Of a DNA stretch of 64,000 bases, positions 57,562-64,000 are shown in pieces (position 1 is the stretch's first letter; the number at the start of each line of letters is the position of its first letter). Position numbers and translations under genes: made by a program. This stretch comes from Actinoallomurus sp048498315 (GTDB lineage Bacteria > Actinomycetota > Actinomycetes > Streptosporangiales > Streptosporangiaceae). The stretch covers positions 1 through 64,000 of the forward strand of contig JBEHYF010000008.1 of assembly GCA_048498315.1 (NCBI GenBank), in the 5' to 3' direction. The notes under the pieces are model-generated. The model was not told the DNA's origin. It saw only the letters and a list, made by a program, of their open reading frames with translations, and ran no database searches.

Positions 57562-59229
57562 ATGGACATGCGCGAGATCGAGGCCGGCCGCCGCCGCTGG
57601 CAGGAGCGGTACGACGCGTCCCGACGGCGTGACGCCGACTTCACCACGCTCTCCGGGATGGACGTCGACCCCGTCTACGGCCCGCCGGCCGCCGACCCGC
57701 GGTTCGAGCGCATCGGCTGGCCGGGGGAGTTCCCCTACACCCGCGGCCTGTACGCCACCGGCTACCGCGGGCGCACCTGGACGATCCGGCAGTTCGCCGG
57801 GTTCGGCAACGCCCGGCAGACCAACGAGCGGTACAAGATGATCCTCGGCGCGGGCGGCGGCGGCCTGTCGGTGGCCTTCGACATGCCGACGCTCATGGGG
57901 CGCGACTCCGACGACCCGCGCTCCCTCGGCGAGGTCGGCCACTGCGGCGTCGCGATCGACTCGGCCGCCGACATGGACGTGCTGTTCGGCGGCATCCCGC
58001 TCGGCGACATCACCACGTCGATGACGATCTCCGGCCCGGCTGTGCCGATCTTCTGCATGTACCTCGTGGCCGCCGAGCGGCAGGGCGCCGACATCCACGG
58101 GCTGGACGGCACGCTGCAGACCGACATCTTCAAGGAGTACATCGCGCAGAAGGAGTGGCTGTTCGCGCCCGAACCGCACCTGCGCCTGATCGGCGACCTG
58201 ATGGAGTACTGCGCCGCCGAGATCCCCGCGTACAAGCCGCTGAGCGTGTCCGGCTACCACATCCGCGAGGCCGGCGCCACGGCCGCGCAGGAGCTGGCGT
58301 TCACGCTCGCCGACGGCTTCGGCTACGTCGAGCTCGGCCTGTCGCGCGGGCTGGACGTCAACGCGTTCGCGCCCGGCCTGTCGTTCTTCTTCGACTCCCA
58401 CATCGACTTCTTCGAGGAGATCGCCAAGTTCCGCGCCGCCCGGCGCATCTGGGCGCGGTGGATGCGCGACGTGTACGGCGCGACGTCGGAGAAGGCGCAG
58501 TGGCTGCGCTTCCACACCCAGACCGCCGGCGTGTCGCTGACCGCGCAGCAGCCGGACAACAACGTCGTCCGCACCGCGCTCGAGGCCCTGGCCGCCGTCC
58601 TCGGCGGCACCAACTCCCTGCACACCAACGCGCTGGACGAGGTGCTGGCGCTGCCCAGCGAGAAGGCCGCCGAGATCGCGCTGCGCACCCAGCAGGTGAT
58701 CATGGAGGAGACCGGCGTGACCAACGTCGTCGACCCGCTCGGCGGTTCCTGGTACGTCGAGGCGCTCACGGACCGCATGGAGGAGGAGGCCGAGCGGATC
58801 TTCGCCCGGATCAAGGACATGAGCCCGGACGGCACGATGACCGGCGGCATCCTGCGCGGTATCGAGGACGGCTGGTTCATATCCGAGATCGCCGACGCCG
58901 CCTTCGCCTACCAGCAGCAGTTGGAGAAGGGCGAGAAGAAGATCGTCGGGGTGAACTGCCACACGCAGAGCATCGAGGAACCACTGGAGATCCTGCGGGT
59001 CGGCCACGAGGTCGAGCGCGAGCAGCGGCGGGTACTGGCCGAACGCCGCGGCGCCCGCGACCAGGCCGCCGTCGAGGCGGCCCTGCGGCACATGACCGAG
59101 GTGGCCCGCACCGACGACAACATGATCCCCGCGATGCTGGACGCCGTCCGCGCCGAGGCGACACTCGGCGAGATCTGCGGCGCGCTCCGTAAGGAATGGG
59201 GCGGCTACTCCGAACCCGCCCGGTTCTGA
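57562..59229 (+). CDS. icmA: Isobutyryl-CoA mutase large subunit (acyl-CoA mutase without B12 domain)
   Basis: 555 residues; ATG with GGAGG at 57550-57554. It is a TIM-barrel acyl-CoA mutase subunit that ends without the C-terminal B12-binding domain (methylmalonyl-CoA mutase large subunit is ~730). The residues deciding substrate are Phe78 in TWTIRQFAG and Gln196 in KEYIAQKEW. Isobutyryl-CoA mutase has Phe80/Gln198 where methylmalonyl-CoA mutase has Tyr89/Arg207 (established), and the offset of two is the same at both sites. It interconverts isobutyryl- and n-butyryl-CoA with a separate B12 subunit (IcmB), which is not in the window. Confidence 0.93.
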   Translation: MDMREIEAGRRRWQERYDASRRRDADFTTLSGMDVDPVYGPPAADPRFERIGWPGEFPYTRGLYATGYRGRTWTIRQFAGFGNARQTNERYKMILGAGGGGLSVAFDMPTLMGRDSDDPRSLGEVGHCGVAIDSAADMDVLFGGIPLGDITTSMTISGPAVPIFCMYLVAAERQGADIHGLDGTLQTDIFKEYIAQKEWLFAPEPHLRLIGDLMEYCAAEIPAYKPLSVSGYHIREAGATAAQELAFTLADGFGYVELGLSRGLDVNAFAPGLSFFFDSHIDFFEEIAKFRAARRIWARWMRDVYGATSEKAQWLRFHTQTAGVSLTAQQPDNNVVRTALEALAAVLGGTNSLHTNALDEVLALPSEKAAEIALRTQQVIMEETGVTNVVDPLGGSWYVEALTDRMEEEAERIFARIKDMSPDGTMTGGILRGIEDGWFISEIADAAFAYQQQLEKGEKKIVGVNCHTQSIEEPLEILRVGHEVEREQRRVLAERRGARDQAAVEAALRHMTEVARTDDNMIPAMLDAVRAEATLGEICGALRKEWGGYSEPARF

Positions 59230-59400
59230 GCGTGCGGCGGGGGCTGGCCGAGGGTCGCGCTGGAGCCCTCCGCGGTCCGGTGGGTCGGGTCCGGCGACCG
59301 GGGCGTGTCCGGTTCTGAGCGTGCGGTAGCGGGCCAGGTGAGGGGCGCGCGGGAGTCCTCGCGATCCGGGTGGTCGGGTCCCGCGACCGGCCTCCGCGGC
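59221..59400 (+). repeat. Imperfect ~89-bp tandem duplication spanning the icmA stop codon
   Basis: Both halves begin CGGTTCTGAGCGTGCGG (59221 and 59310) and share further blocks in order: GCGCG, GGAGNCCTC, GNTCCGG, GGTCGGGTC, CGACCGG. Copy 1 includes the last two codons and stop of icmA. No gene lies in the 253-base interval. Confidence 0.7.
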
Positions 59401-59482
59401 CCCGGGCGCGGACGCCGGCCGGCCGCGCCAGGACCCGCCCCGCGCATGCCGAAACCCGCGGCGGATACGGCAGGATGGAGTC

Positions 59483-60412
59483 ATGACGTCATCGGACTTC
59501 TCCTTGTACGGCGCGGTCGACCTCGGCGCGCGCCGCGCCGCCGCACAACGGCAGCAGCAGCGGTCGGCTTCGGGGGATTCGGCTTCCTCTTCGCACGTCA
59601 TCGACGTGACCGACGCGACGTTCAACGCGGAGGTCGTCGACCGGTCGCGCAGCGTCCCGGTCCTCGTCGACTTCTGGGCCGGCTGGTGCCAGCCGTGCAA
59701 GCAGCTCGGCCCGATCCTGGAGAAGCTGGCGAACGAGGCCGCCGGTAAGTGGGTCCTGGCCAAGGTCGACATCGACGCGAACCCGGGGCTCGCCCAGCAG
59801 CTCGCCCGCATGGGTGTGCAGGGCATCCCGTTCGTCGCCGCCGTGGTGGCCGGGCAGATGCTGCCGGTGCTGAACGGCGCGGCGCCCGAGGGGCAGGTGC
59901 GCCAGGTGCTCGACCAGCTCTTCGCCGCGCTGCGGCAGCAGGGCCTGATGCCCGAGGGCGGCGCTGACCAGGCCGCCGAGGCGGCCGGGCAGCCGGCCGC
60001 CGACCCGGCTCGGGTGGAGGCCGAGGCGGCGCTGCGCCGTGGCGACCTCGACGCCGCGGCTGCGGCGTTCGGGCAGATGCGCAAGGCCGATCCGGGCGAC
60101 GCGTACGCCACGAGCGGCCTGGCCCGCGTGGAACTGCACCGCCGCGTCCGCTCCTACGACGCCGACCAGGTCCGCAAGGAGGCCGCCGACCGCCCGGACG
60201 ACCCGGGGGCGCAGGCGCGGGCGGCCGACGTGGAGCTGGCCGAGGGCCGCGTGGAGGAGGCGTTCGACCGCCTCATCGGCACGGTGCGCCGCACCCGCGG
60301 CGACGAGCGCGACGCCGCCCGCAAGCACCTGGTGGCGCTGTTCGAGGTGCTGCCGCCGGACGACCCGCGCGTGGCTGCGGCGCGCCGCCGGCTCGCGTCC
60401 GCCCTGTTCTGA
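59483..60412 (+). CDS. Thioredoxin-TPR protein (CnoX/YbbN-like)
   Basis: 309 residues. A disordered Gln/Ser-rich start, a thioredoxin domain (~40-150) with active site WAGWCQPCKQ (Cys69, Cys72), then TPR-like helices (AEAALRRGDLDAAAAAFGQM onwards) to the C-terminus. The CnoX family are chaperone-thioredoxins handing substrates to GroEL or DnaK. The E. coli protein lacks the first Cys; this one keeps both, so it may be redox-active. The dipeptide between the cysteines is QP, not the canonical GP. Corresponds to Rv1324 by position after the thiolase (from memory). Confidence 0.9.
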   Translation: MTSSDFSLYGAVDLGARRAAAQRQQQRSASGDSASSSHVIDVTDATFNAEVVDRSRSVPVLVDFWAGWCQPCKQLGPILEKLANEAAGKWVLAKVDIDANPGLAQQLARMGVQGIPFVAAVVAGQMLPVLNGAAPEGQVRQVLDQLFAALRQQGLMPEGGADQAAEAAGQPAADPARVEAEAALRRGDLDAAAAAFGQMRKADPGDAYATSGLARVELHRRVRSYDADQVRKEAADRPDDPGAQARAADVELAEGRVEEAFDRLIGTVRRTRGDERDAARKHLVALFEVLPPDDPRVAAARRRLASALF

Positions 60413-60426
60413 CCCGGGGGCCGCAT

Positions 60427-61059
60427 ATGGCCGGTGTCGTGACCATCTCCGCGACCTTCGGCGCGGGCGGCAGCGTCATCGGCCCTGCGGTCGCCGAGCG
60501 GCTGGGCGTGCCCTTCGTCGACCGGGCCATCCCCTACACGGTCGCCGCCGACATCGGCTGCTCGCTGGAGGAAGCGCTGGCCCACGACGACCGCGCCGAG
60601 CACGGCCTCGGGCGCATCCTGGCCGGCGCCGCCCGGCTGCCCAACGTCACCCTCGGCGGCATGGACGTCCACCTGCCGCAGCGCGGCACGGTGTCCGACG
60701 AGGTGTTCGTCGCGCACACCGAGCAGGTGATCCGGGAGAGCGCCGAGCACGAGGGCGGCGTCGTCCTCGGCCGGGCCGGGCAGATGGTGCTGGCCGGCGC
60801 CCCGGGCGTGCTGCACGTACGGCTGGACGGGCCGCGACGGCGCCGTGTGGCGCGGGTGTGCGAGACGATGGATGTCTCCGCGGCCGAGGCCGAGCGGCTC
60901 CTGGACGACAATGACCGGGCGCGCAGCGCGTACGTCAAACACTTCTACCGGGCCGACCCGTCCGACCTGGGGCTCTATGATCTGGTCATCGACAGTACGC
61001 GGCTGACCATCGAGGCATGCACCGACATCATCGTGACGGCCGCGCACGCGATCCTCTAG
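60427..61059 (+). CDS. Cytidylate kinase-like family protein
   Basis: 210 residues. The P-loop region is VVTISATFGAGGSVIGPAVAERLGVPFVDR (GAGGSVIG in place of a canonical GxGKS/T), then the VLGRAGQMVLAG and LDGPRRRRVARVCETMDVSAAEAERLLDDND segments of the 'cytidylate kinase 2' family. Without a P-loop lysine, nucleotide-kinase activity is uncertain; family members are mostly uncharacterised. 14 bases after the thioredoxin gene, likely co-transcribed. Confidence 0.85.
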   Translation: MAGVVTISATFGAGGSVIGPAVAERLGVPFVDRAIPYTVAADIGCSLEEALAHDDRAEHGLGRILAGAARLPNVTLGGMDVHLPQRGTVSDEVFVAHTEQVIRESAEHEGGVVLGRAGQMVLAGAPGVLHVRLDGPRRRRVARVCETMDVSAAEAERLLDDNDRARSAYVKHFYRADPSDLGLYDLVIDSTRLTIEACTDIIVTAAHAIL

Positions 61060-61136
61060 GCCGCGCGGCCGCCTCCGCCCGGCAGGCCCGCGGAGACATC
61101 TGTTACGGGCGGCGTCTCACCCAAGGAGCAGTCGAC

Positions 61137-62522
61137 GTGGCCACCGTGCCGAGTGTTTCGTACTCGATAACCGTCCGTCTCGAGGTCCCGGCCGGCGGCA
61201 AGGCCGTCAGCCAGCTCACCGGAGCGGTAGAGCAGGCCGGCGGCATCGTCACCGCGCTCGACCTGACCCCGGCCGGCCACGACCGCCTCCGCATCGACGT
61301 CACGTGCGCCACCCGCGACACCGACCACGCCCAGGAGATCGTCGACGCCCTCGAAGGGCTCGACGGCGTCTCCATCCACAAGGTCAGCGACCGCACGTTC
61401 CTCATGCACCTCGGCGGCAAGATCGAGATGCAGTCGAAGGTGCCGCTGCGCAACCGCGACGAGCTGTCGATGGCCTACACGCCCGGCGTGGCCCGGGTCT
61501 CCCTCGCGATCGCCCGCAACCCCGAAGACGTGCGGCGGCTGACCGTCAAGCGCAACAGCGTCGCCGTCGTCACCGACGGATCGGCCGTGCTGGGCCTGGG
61601 CAACATCGGCCCCGCGGCGGCGCTGCCGGTCATGGAGGGCAAGGCGGCGCTGTTCAAGCGGTTCGCCGGCATCGACGCCTGGCCGATCTGCCTCGACACG
61701 CAGGACACCGACGAGATCGTCCGTACCGTCCAGATCATCGCCCCCGCCTTCGGCGGCATCAACCTGGAGGACATCTCCGCGCCGCGCTGCTTCGAGGTCG
61801 AGCGCCGCCTGCGCGACCTGCTCGACATCCCGGTCTTCCACGACGACCAGCACGGCACCGCGATCGTCGTGCTGTCCGCGCTGATGAACGCCCTGCGGGT
61901 GGTCGGCAAGGACCTCGCCGACGTGCGCATCGCCATGGCCGGCGCGGGCGCGGCCGGCACCGCCGTGCTCAAGCTCCTGCTGCACGCCGGCGCCAAGCAC
62001 GTCGTCGTCTGCGACTACTACGGCGCGGTGCACACCGGCCGCGACGACCTCGACGAGACGCTGCGGTGGATCGCCGACAACACCAACCCGGAGGCCTACG
62101 ACGGCGACCTGCGCGGGGCCGTGCGCGGCGCCGACGTCTTCATCGGCGTGTCCGCGCCGGGCATCCTCACCGGCGACGACATCGCCACGATGAACGACGA
62201 CGCGGTCGTCTTCGCGCTGGCCAACCCCGACCCGGAGGTCGACCCGACCGAGGCCCGCGAGCACGCGGCCGTCGTCGCCACCGGCCGCAGCGACTACCCG
62301 AACCAGATCAACAACGTGCTGGCCTTCCCGGGCGTCTTCCGCGGCCTGCTCGACGCGCAGAGCCGCACGGTGACGCCGGACATGCTGCTGGCCGCGGCGC
62401 GGGCGCTCGCCGACGTCGTCACCGACGAGGAGCGCGGCCCGAACTACATCGTGCCGAGCGTGTTCCACGCCGACGTCGCCTCGGCGGTGGCGGCGGCGGT
62501 GCAGAAGGCCGCCGCACGGTAG
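61137..62522 (+). CDS. Malic enzyme with N-terminal ACT-like domain
   Basis: 461 residues; GTG start with AAGGAG at 61124-61128. Residues ~5-80 resemble an ACT regulatory domain (YSITVRLEVPAGGKAVSQLTGAVEQAGGIV). The catalytic domain shows AYTPGVARVSLAIARNP, TDGSAVLGLGNIGPAAALPVMEGKAAL, FHDDQHGTAIV (metal-binding Asp pair) and NAD-binding AGAGAAGTAVLKLLL. It oxidatively decarboxylates malate to pyruvate; NAD against NADP cannot be settled here. It may drain C4 acids produced from acyl-CoA breakdown. Confidence 0.95.
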   Translation: MATVPSVSYSITVRLEVPAGGKAVSQLTGAVEQAGGIVTALDLTPAGHDRLRIDVTCATRDTDHAQEIVDALEGLDGVSIHKVSDRTFLMHLGGKIEMQSKVPLRNRDELSMAYTPGVARVSLAIARNPEDVRRLTVKRNSVAVVTDGSAVLGLGNIGPAAALPVMEGKAALFKRFAGIDAWPICLDTQDTDEIVRTVQIIAPAFGGINLEDISAPRCFEVERRLRDLLDIPVFHDDQHGTAIVVLSALMNALRVVGKDLADVRIAMAGAGAAGTAVLKLLLHAGAKHVVVCDYYGAVHTGRDDLDETLRWIADNTNPEAYDGDLRGAVRGADVFIGVSAPGILTGDDIATMNDDAVVFALANPDPEVDPTEAREHAAVVATGRSDYPNQINNVLAFPGVFRGLLDAQSRTVTPDMLLAAARALADVVTDEERGPNYIVPSVFHADVASAVAAAVQKAAAR

Positions 62523-62741
62523 GCGGCGGCGCGGCCGGCACCCGTAGGGCGGGGGCGCGGCAGAGGCGCGGCACGGCGCGACGGCCGGCGCAAGGGTGAC
62601 CGCAGGAGGGCGTCAGGCGACGGCGGCACGGCACGGCCGGACGGCGCGAGGCAGGGCCGGACGGCAGGCGGTGCGGCGCGGTGGGCGGCGGCGTGTGATG
62701 GGCGGCGTTCGCCGTCACGCCCGCGGGCCGCGCCAGAGCGG

Positions 62742-63449
62742 TCAGTCGAATATCTTGTCGCGTCGGCCTGGCCACAACCGGCCGTACCAGAAGACGATGA
62801 AGCCGGTGACGATCACCGCGAGCGCGGTCGCGACCCGCGCGGTGATCGTGCCACGGTCGGGGCCGGTGTGCGGCAGCGTGCGGGGCGACGTGCGGTGATG
62901 CGCGCCCACGCAGTTCGCGTGCCGGTCGAGGCTCTTCACCGGCACGTTGTTCCAGGTCACCGCGATCGTCGTGGTGTGGTCCTCCGTGACGTTCACGGTC
63001 GACCGGCGGCTGGCGCCCGCCGGAATGCGGTCGGCGACCGCGATCGAGCCGTCCGTCAGGATGGCGTAGTCCTCGGCCTGGCGGGCGTGGTTGGCGACGG
63101 TGACCTGCACGCTCCGCCCGGGGCACAGCACGTGGCCGATCGTGACCGACAGCGGCGTCTCGGGCGTGACCGACGGCGGCGCCGGCGGGACGCTCGCCCG
63201 CCCGGTGTGGGTGGATGACGGCCGGTGCGCGGGCGTGTGCGTCGCGGCGTGCGACGGCGCGCGGGCCGGCTTCCGCGACGCGCTCGCGGACGGACTCACG
63301 GACGGACTCGCGTTCGGCGACGCGCTGACGCGCGCGGCGTGGCTGTCGGAGGCCCGGGAACCGGCCGAGGAGCCGGTGACCATCGGCACGACGGTGAGCA
63401 GCCCTACGACGACGAACACGGCCGCGATCGCGACTCGGGACAGCGGCAT
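62742..63449 (-). CDS. Sortase-anchored (LPXTG) secreted protein, function unknown
   Basis: 235 residues; ATG with GGAGG upstream. A signal peptide or N-anchor (VAIAAVFVVVGLLTVVPMVTG), a Ser/Ala/Pro/Thr/His-rich stalk (~30-95), a small beta-type domain (SVTIGHVLCPGRSVQVTVANHARQ, with Cys109 and Cys180 that could form a disulfide), then the sorting signal LPHTG (192-196), a hydrophobic helix (ATALAVIVTGFIVFWYG) and a basic tail RLWPGRRDK. It should be linked to the wall by a class-E/F-type sortase encoded elsewhere. No binding or enzymatic motif seen. Confidence 0.8.
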   Translation of the reverse strand: MPLSRVAIAAVFVVVGLLTVVPMVTGSSAGSRASDSHAARVSASPNASPSVSPSASASRKPARAPSHAATHTPAHRPSSTHTGRASVPPAPPSVTPETPLSVTIGHVLCPGRSVQVTVANHARQAEDYAILTDGSIAVADRIPAGASRRSTVNVTEDHTTTIAVTWNNVPVKSLDRHANCVGAHHRTSPRTLPHTGPDRGTITARVATALAVIVTGFIVFWYGRLWPGRRDKIFD

Positions 63450-63564
63450 CGCATCCTCCGGGGGGCCGATGATCTACGCCGACATTGTGCCGATTACCCA
63501 GCCTTCTCGTGGCCCTAACGGGACGACCCGCCGGTCCTGTCTTGCCGTGGCCGCCCGGCACAGC

Positions 63565-64000
63565 ATGATGAAGGACATGGACGAGGGTCTCACCGCCGGC
63601 CGGCTGCTGGTCGCGACTCCCCAGCTGGCCGACCCCAACTTCAGGCGCACCGTGGTCCTGATCGTCGAGCATGAGGCGGAGGGCGGCACGCTCGGTGTCG
63701 TGCTCAACCGGCCGACCGAGGTCCCGGTCGACCGGGTGCTGCCGCCCTGGTCCCGGCTGGTGACCGGCCCGTCGGTGGTGTTCCAGGGCGGCCCGGTGGC
63801 GCTGGACAGCGCGCTGGCGCTGGCCCAGGTGCCGGGCACGGACGAGCCGCTGGGCTGGCGGGCGCTGAACGGCACGCCGGCGGTGGCCCGGGTGGGGCTG
63901 GTCGACCTCGATGCCCCGCCCGAGCTGCTCGCGCCGGAGGTGGCCAGGCTGCGAGTGTTCGCCGGGTACGCCGGGTGGGCTGCCGGGCAGCTCGCGTCCG
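63565..64000 (+). CDS. YqgE/AlgH (UPF0301) family protein, cut by the right edge
   Basis: At least 145 residues, open at the edge. LTAGRLLVATPQLADPNFRRTVVLIVEHEAEGGTLGVVLNRPTEVPV is the diagnostic N-terminus, followed by VFQGGPVALDSALALA and FAGYAGWAAGQL. Function is unresolved (linked to alginate regulation in Pseudomonas by name only). Starts at 63565, 63568 and 63577 are all in frame; none has a strong RBS, so 63565 is provisional. It is divergent from the LPXTG gene. Confidence 0.92.
   Translation, partial: MMKDMDEGLTAGRLLVATPQLADPNFRRTVVLIVEHEAEGGTLGVVLNRPTEVPVDRVLPPWSRLVTGPSVVFQGGPVALDSALALAQVPGTDEPLGWRALNGTPAVARVGLVDLDAPPELLAPEVARLRVFAGYAGWAAGQLAS

Noticed and set aside
41511..59229. 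Secondary-metabolite gene cluster around the acyl-CoA genes
   Set aside because: No polyketide synthase, NRPS, terpene or RiPP genes; the set is primary acyl-CoA metabolism conserved in actinobacteria.
57562..59229. Methylmalonyl-CoA mutase large subunit (MutB)
   Set aside because: Too short, no B12-binding domain, and Phe/Gln instead of Tyr/Arg at the substrate-determining positions.

Overview
The window is 64 kb of very GC-rich DNA with dense, co-oriented or convergent genes, many GTG/TTG starts, 4-base ATGA/GTGA overlaps and AGGAGG-type ribosome sites. Gene content and order point to a filamentous or related actinomycete (actinobacterial chromosome core, probably Streptomyces/Streptosporangiales side). 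The order wecA-atp operon-DUF2550-cobalamin adenosyltransferase-nucS-methylmalonyl-CoA epimerase-thiolase-thioredoxin parallels mycobacteria. The Scy/FilP-type coiled-coil gene beside the epimerase, and the MarR-icmA pair, parallel Streptomyces. Synteny statements are from memory and were not searched.

Layout. 1-0.75 kb: C-terminal end of an SF1 helicase, a strong hairpin and tRNA-Arg(CCG). 0.9-9.5 kb: a receiver-only response regulator, an ArgRS-derived protein without catalytic core, the lysine/threonine genes lysA-hom-thrC-thrB and rho. 9.8-15.2 kb: two paralogous histidine kinase/response regulator pairs converging head-on, the second divergent from a fatty acid desaturase (a DesK/DesR-like arrangement). 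15.3-19.5 kb: rpmE-prfA-prmC, an F420-type luciferase-like oxidoreductase and a Sua5/YrdC threonylcarbamoyl-AMP synthase. 19.8-20.6 kb: a decayed gene and a lipoprotein. 20.8-30.8 kb: wecA-like gene, then the complete F1Fo ATP synthase operon, with a separate b-prime subunit where mycobacteria have a b-delta fusion, then DUF2550. 31-32.4 kb: cobalamin adenosyltransferase, a minisatellite, and a leaderless autoregulated XRE gene with a membrane partner.

32.6-38.7 kb: GMC alcohol dehydrogenase, aldehyde dehydrogenase, TetR plus site-2 protease, and the mismatch endonuclease NucS. 38.9-41.2 kb: a secreted GH29 alpha-L-fucosidase. 41.5-45.3 kb: a duplicated 3-hydroxyacyl-CoA dehydrogenase, a zinc-binding small protein and two alpha/beta hydrolases. 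45.3-48.2 kb: AI-2E-type permease and the hendecad coiled-coil protein. 48.5-51.2 kb: methylmalonyl-CoA epimerase, acetyl-CoA acetyltransferase and MeaB. 51.2-56.7 kb (minus strand): a MprF-like DUF2156 protein, DUF4230, DUF2127 and an ABC-like pair whose ATPase has lost most catalytic motifs. 57-64 kb: MarR, icmA (isobutyryl-CoA mutase large subunit by active-site residues), a thioredoxin-TPR protein, a cytidylate-kinase-like protein, malic enzyme, an LPXTG surface protein and a YqgE/AlgH protein cut by the right edge.

Functional themes: (i) aspartate-family amino acids; (ii) energy conversion; (iii) B12-dependent acyl-CoA metabolism (adenosyltransferase, epimerase, thiolase, MeaB, IcmA, 3-hydroxyacyl-CoA dehydrogenase), feeding C4/C3 acyl-CoA to central metabolism with malic enzyme nearby; (iv) cell-envelope functions. 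No CRISPR array, complete mobile element or antibiotic gene cluster is visible. The most unusual items are the ArgRS-derived protein next to a tRNA-Arg, the degenerate ABC ATPase, the split b-prime/delta genes, the ThrB repeat insertion and several very clear operators next to their probable regulators.
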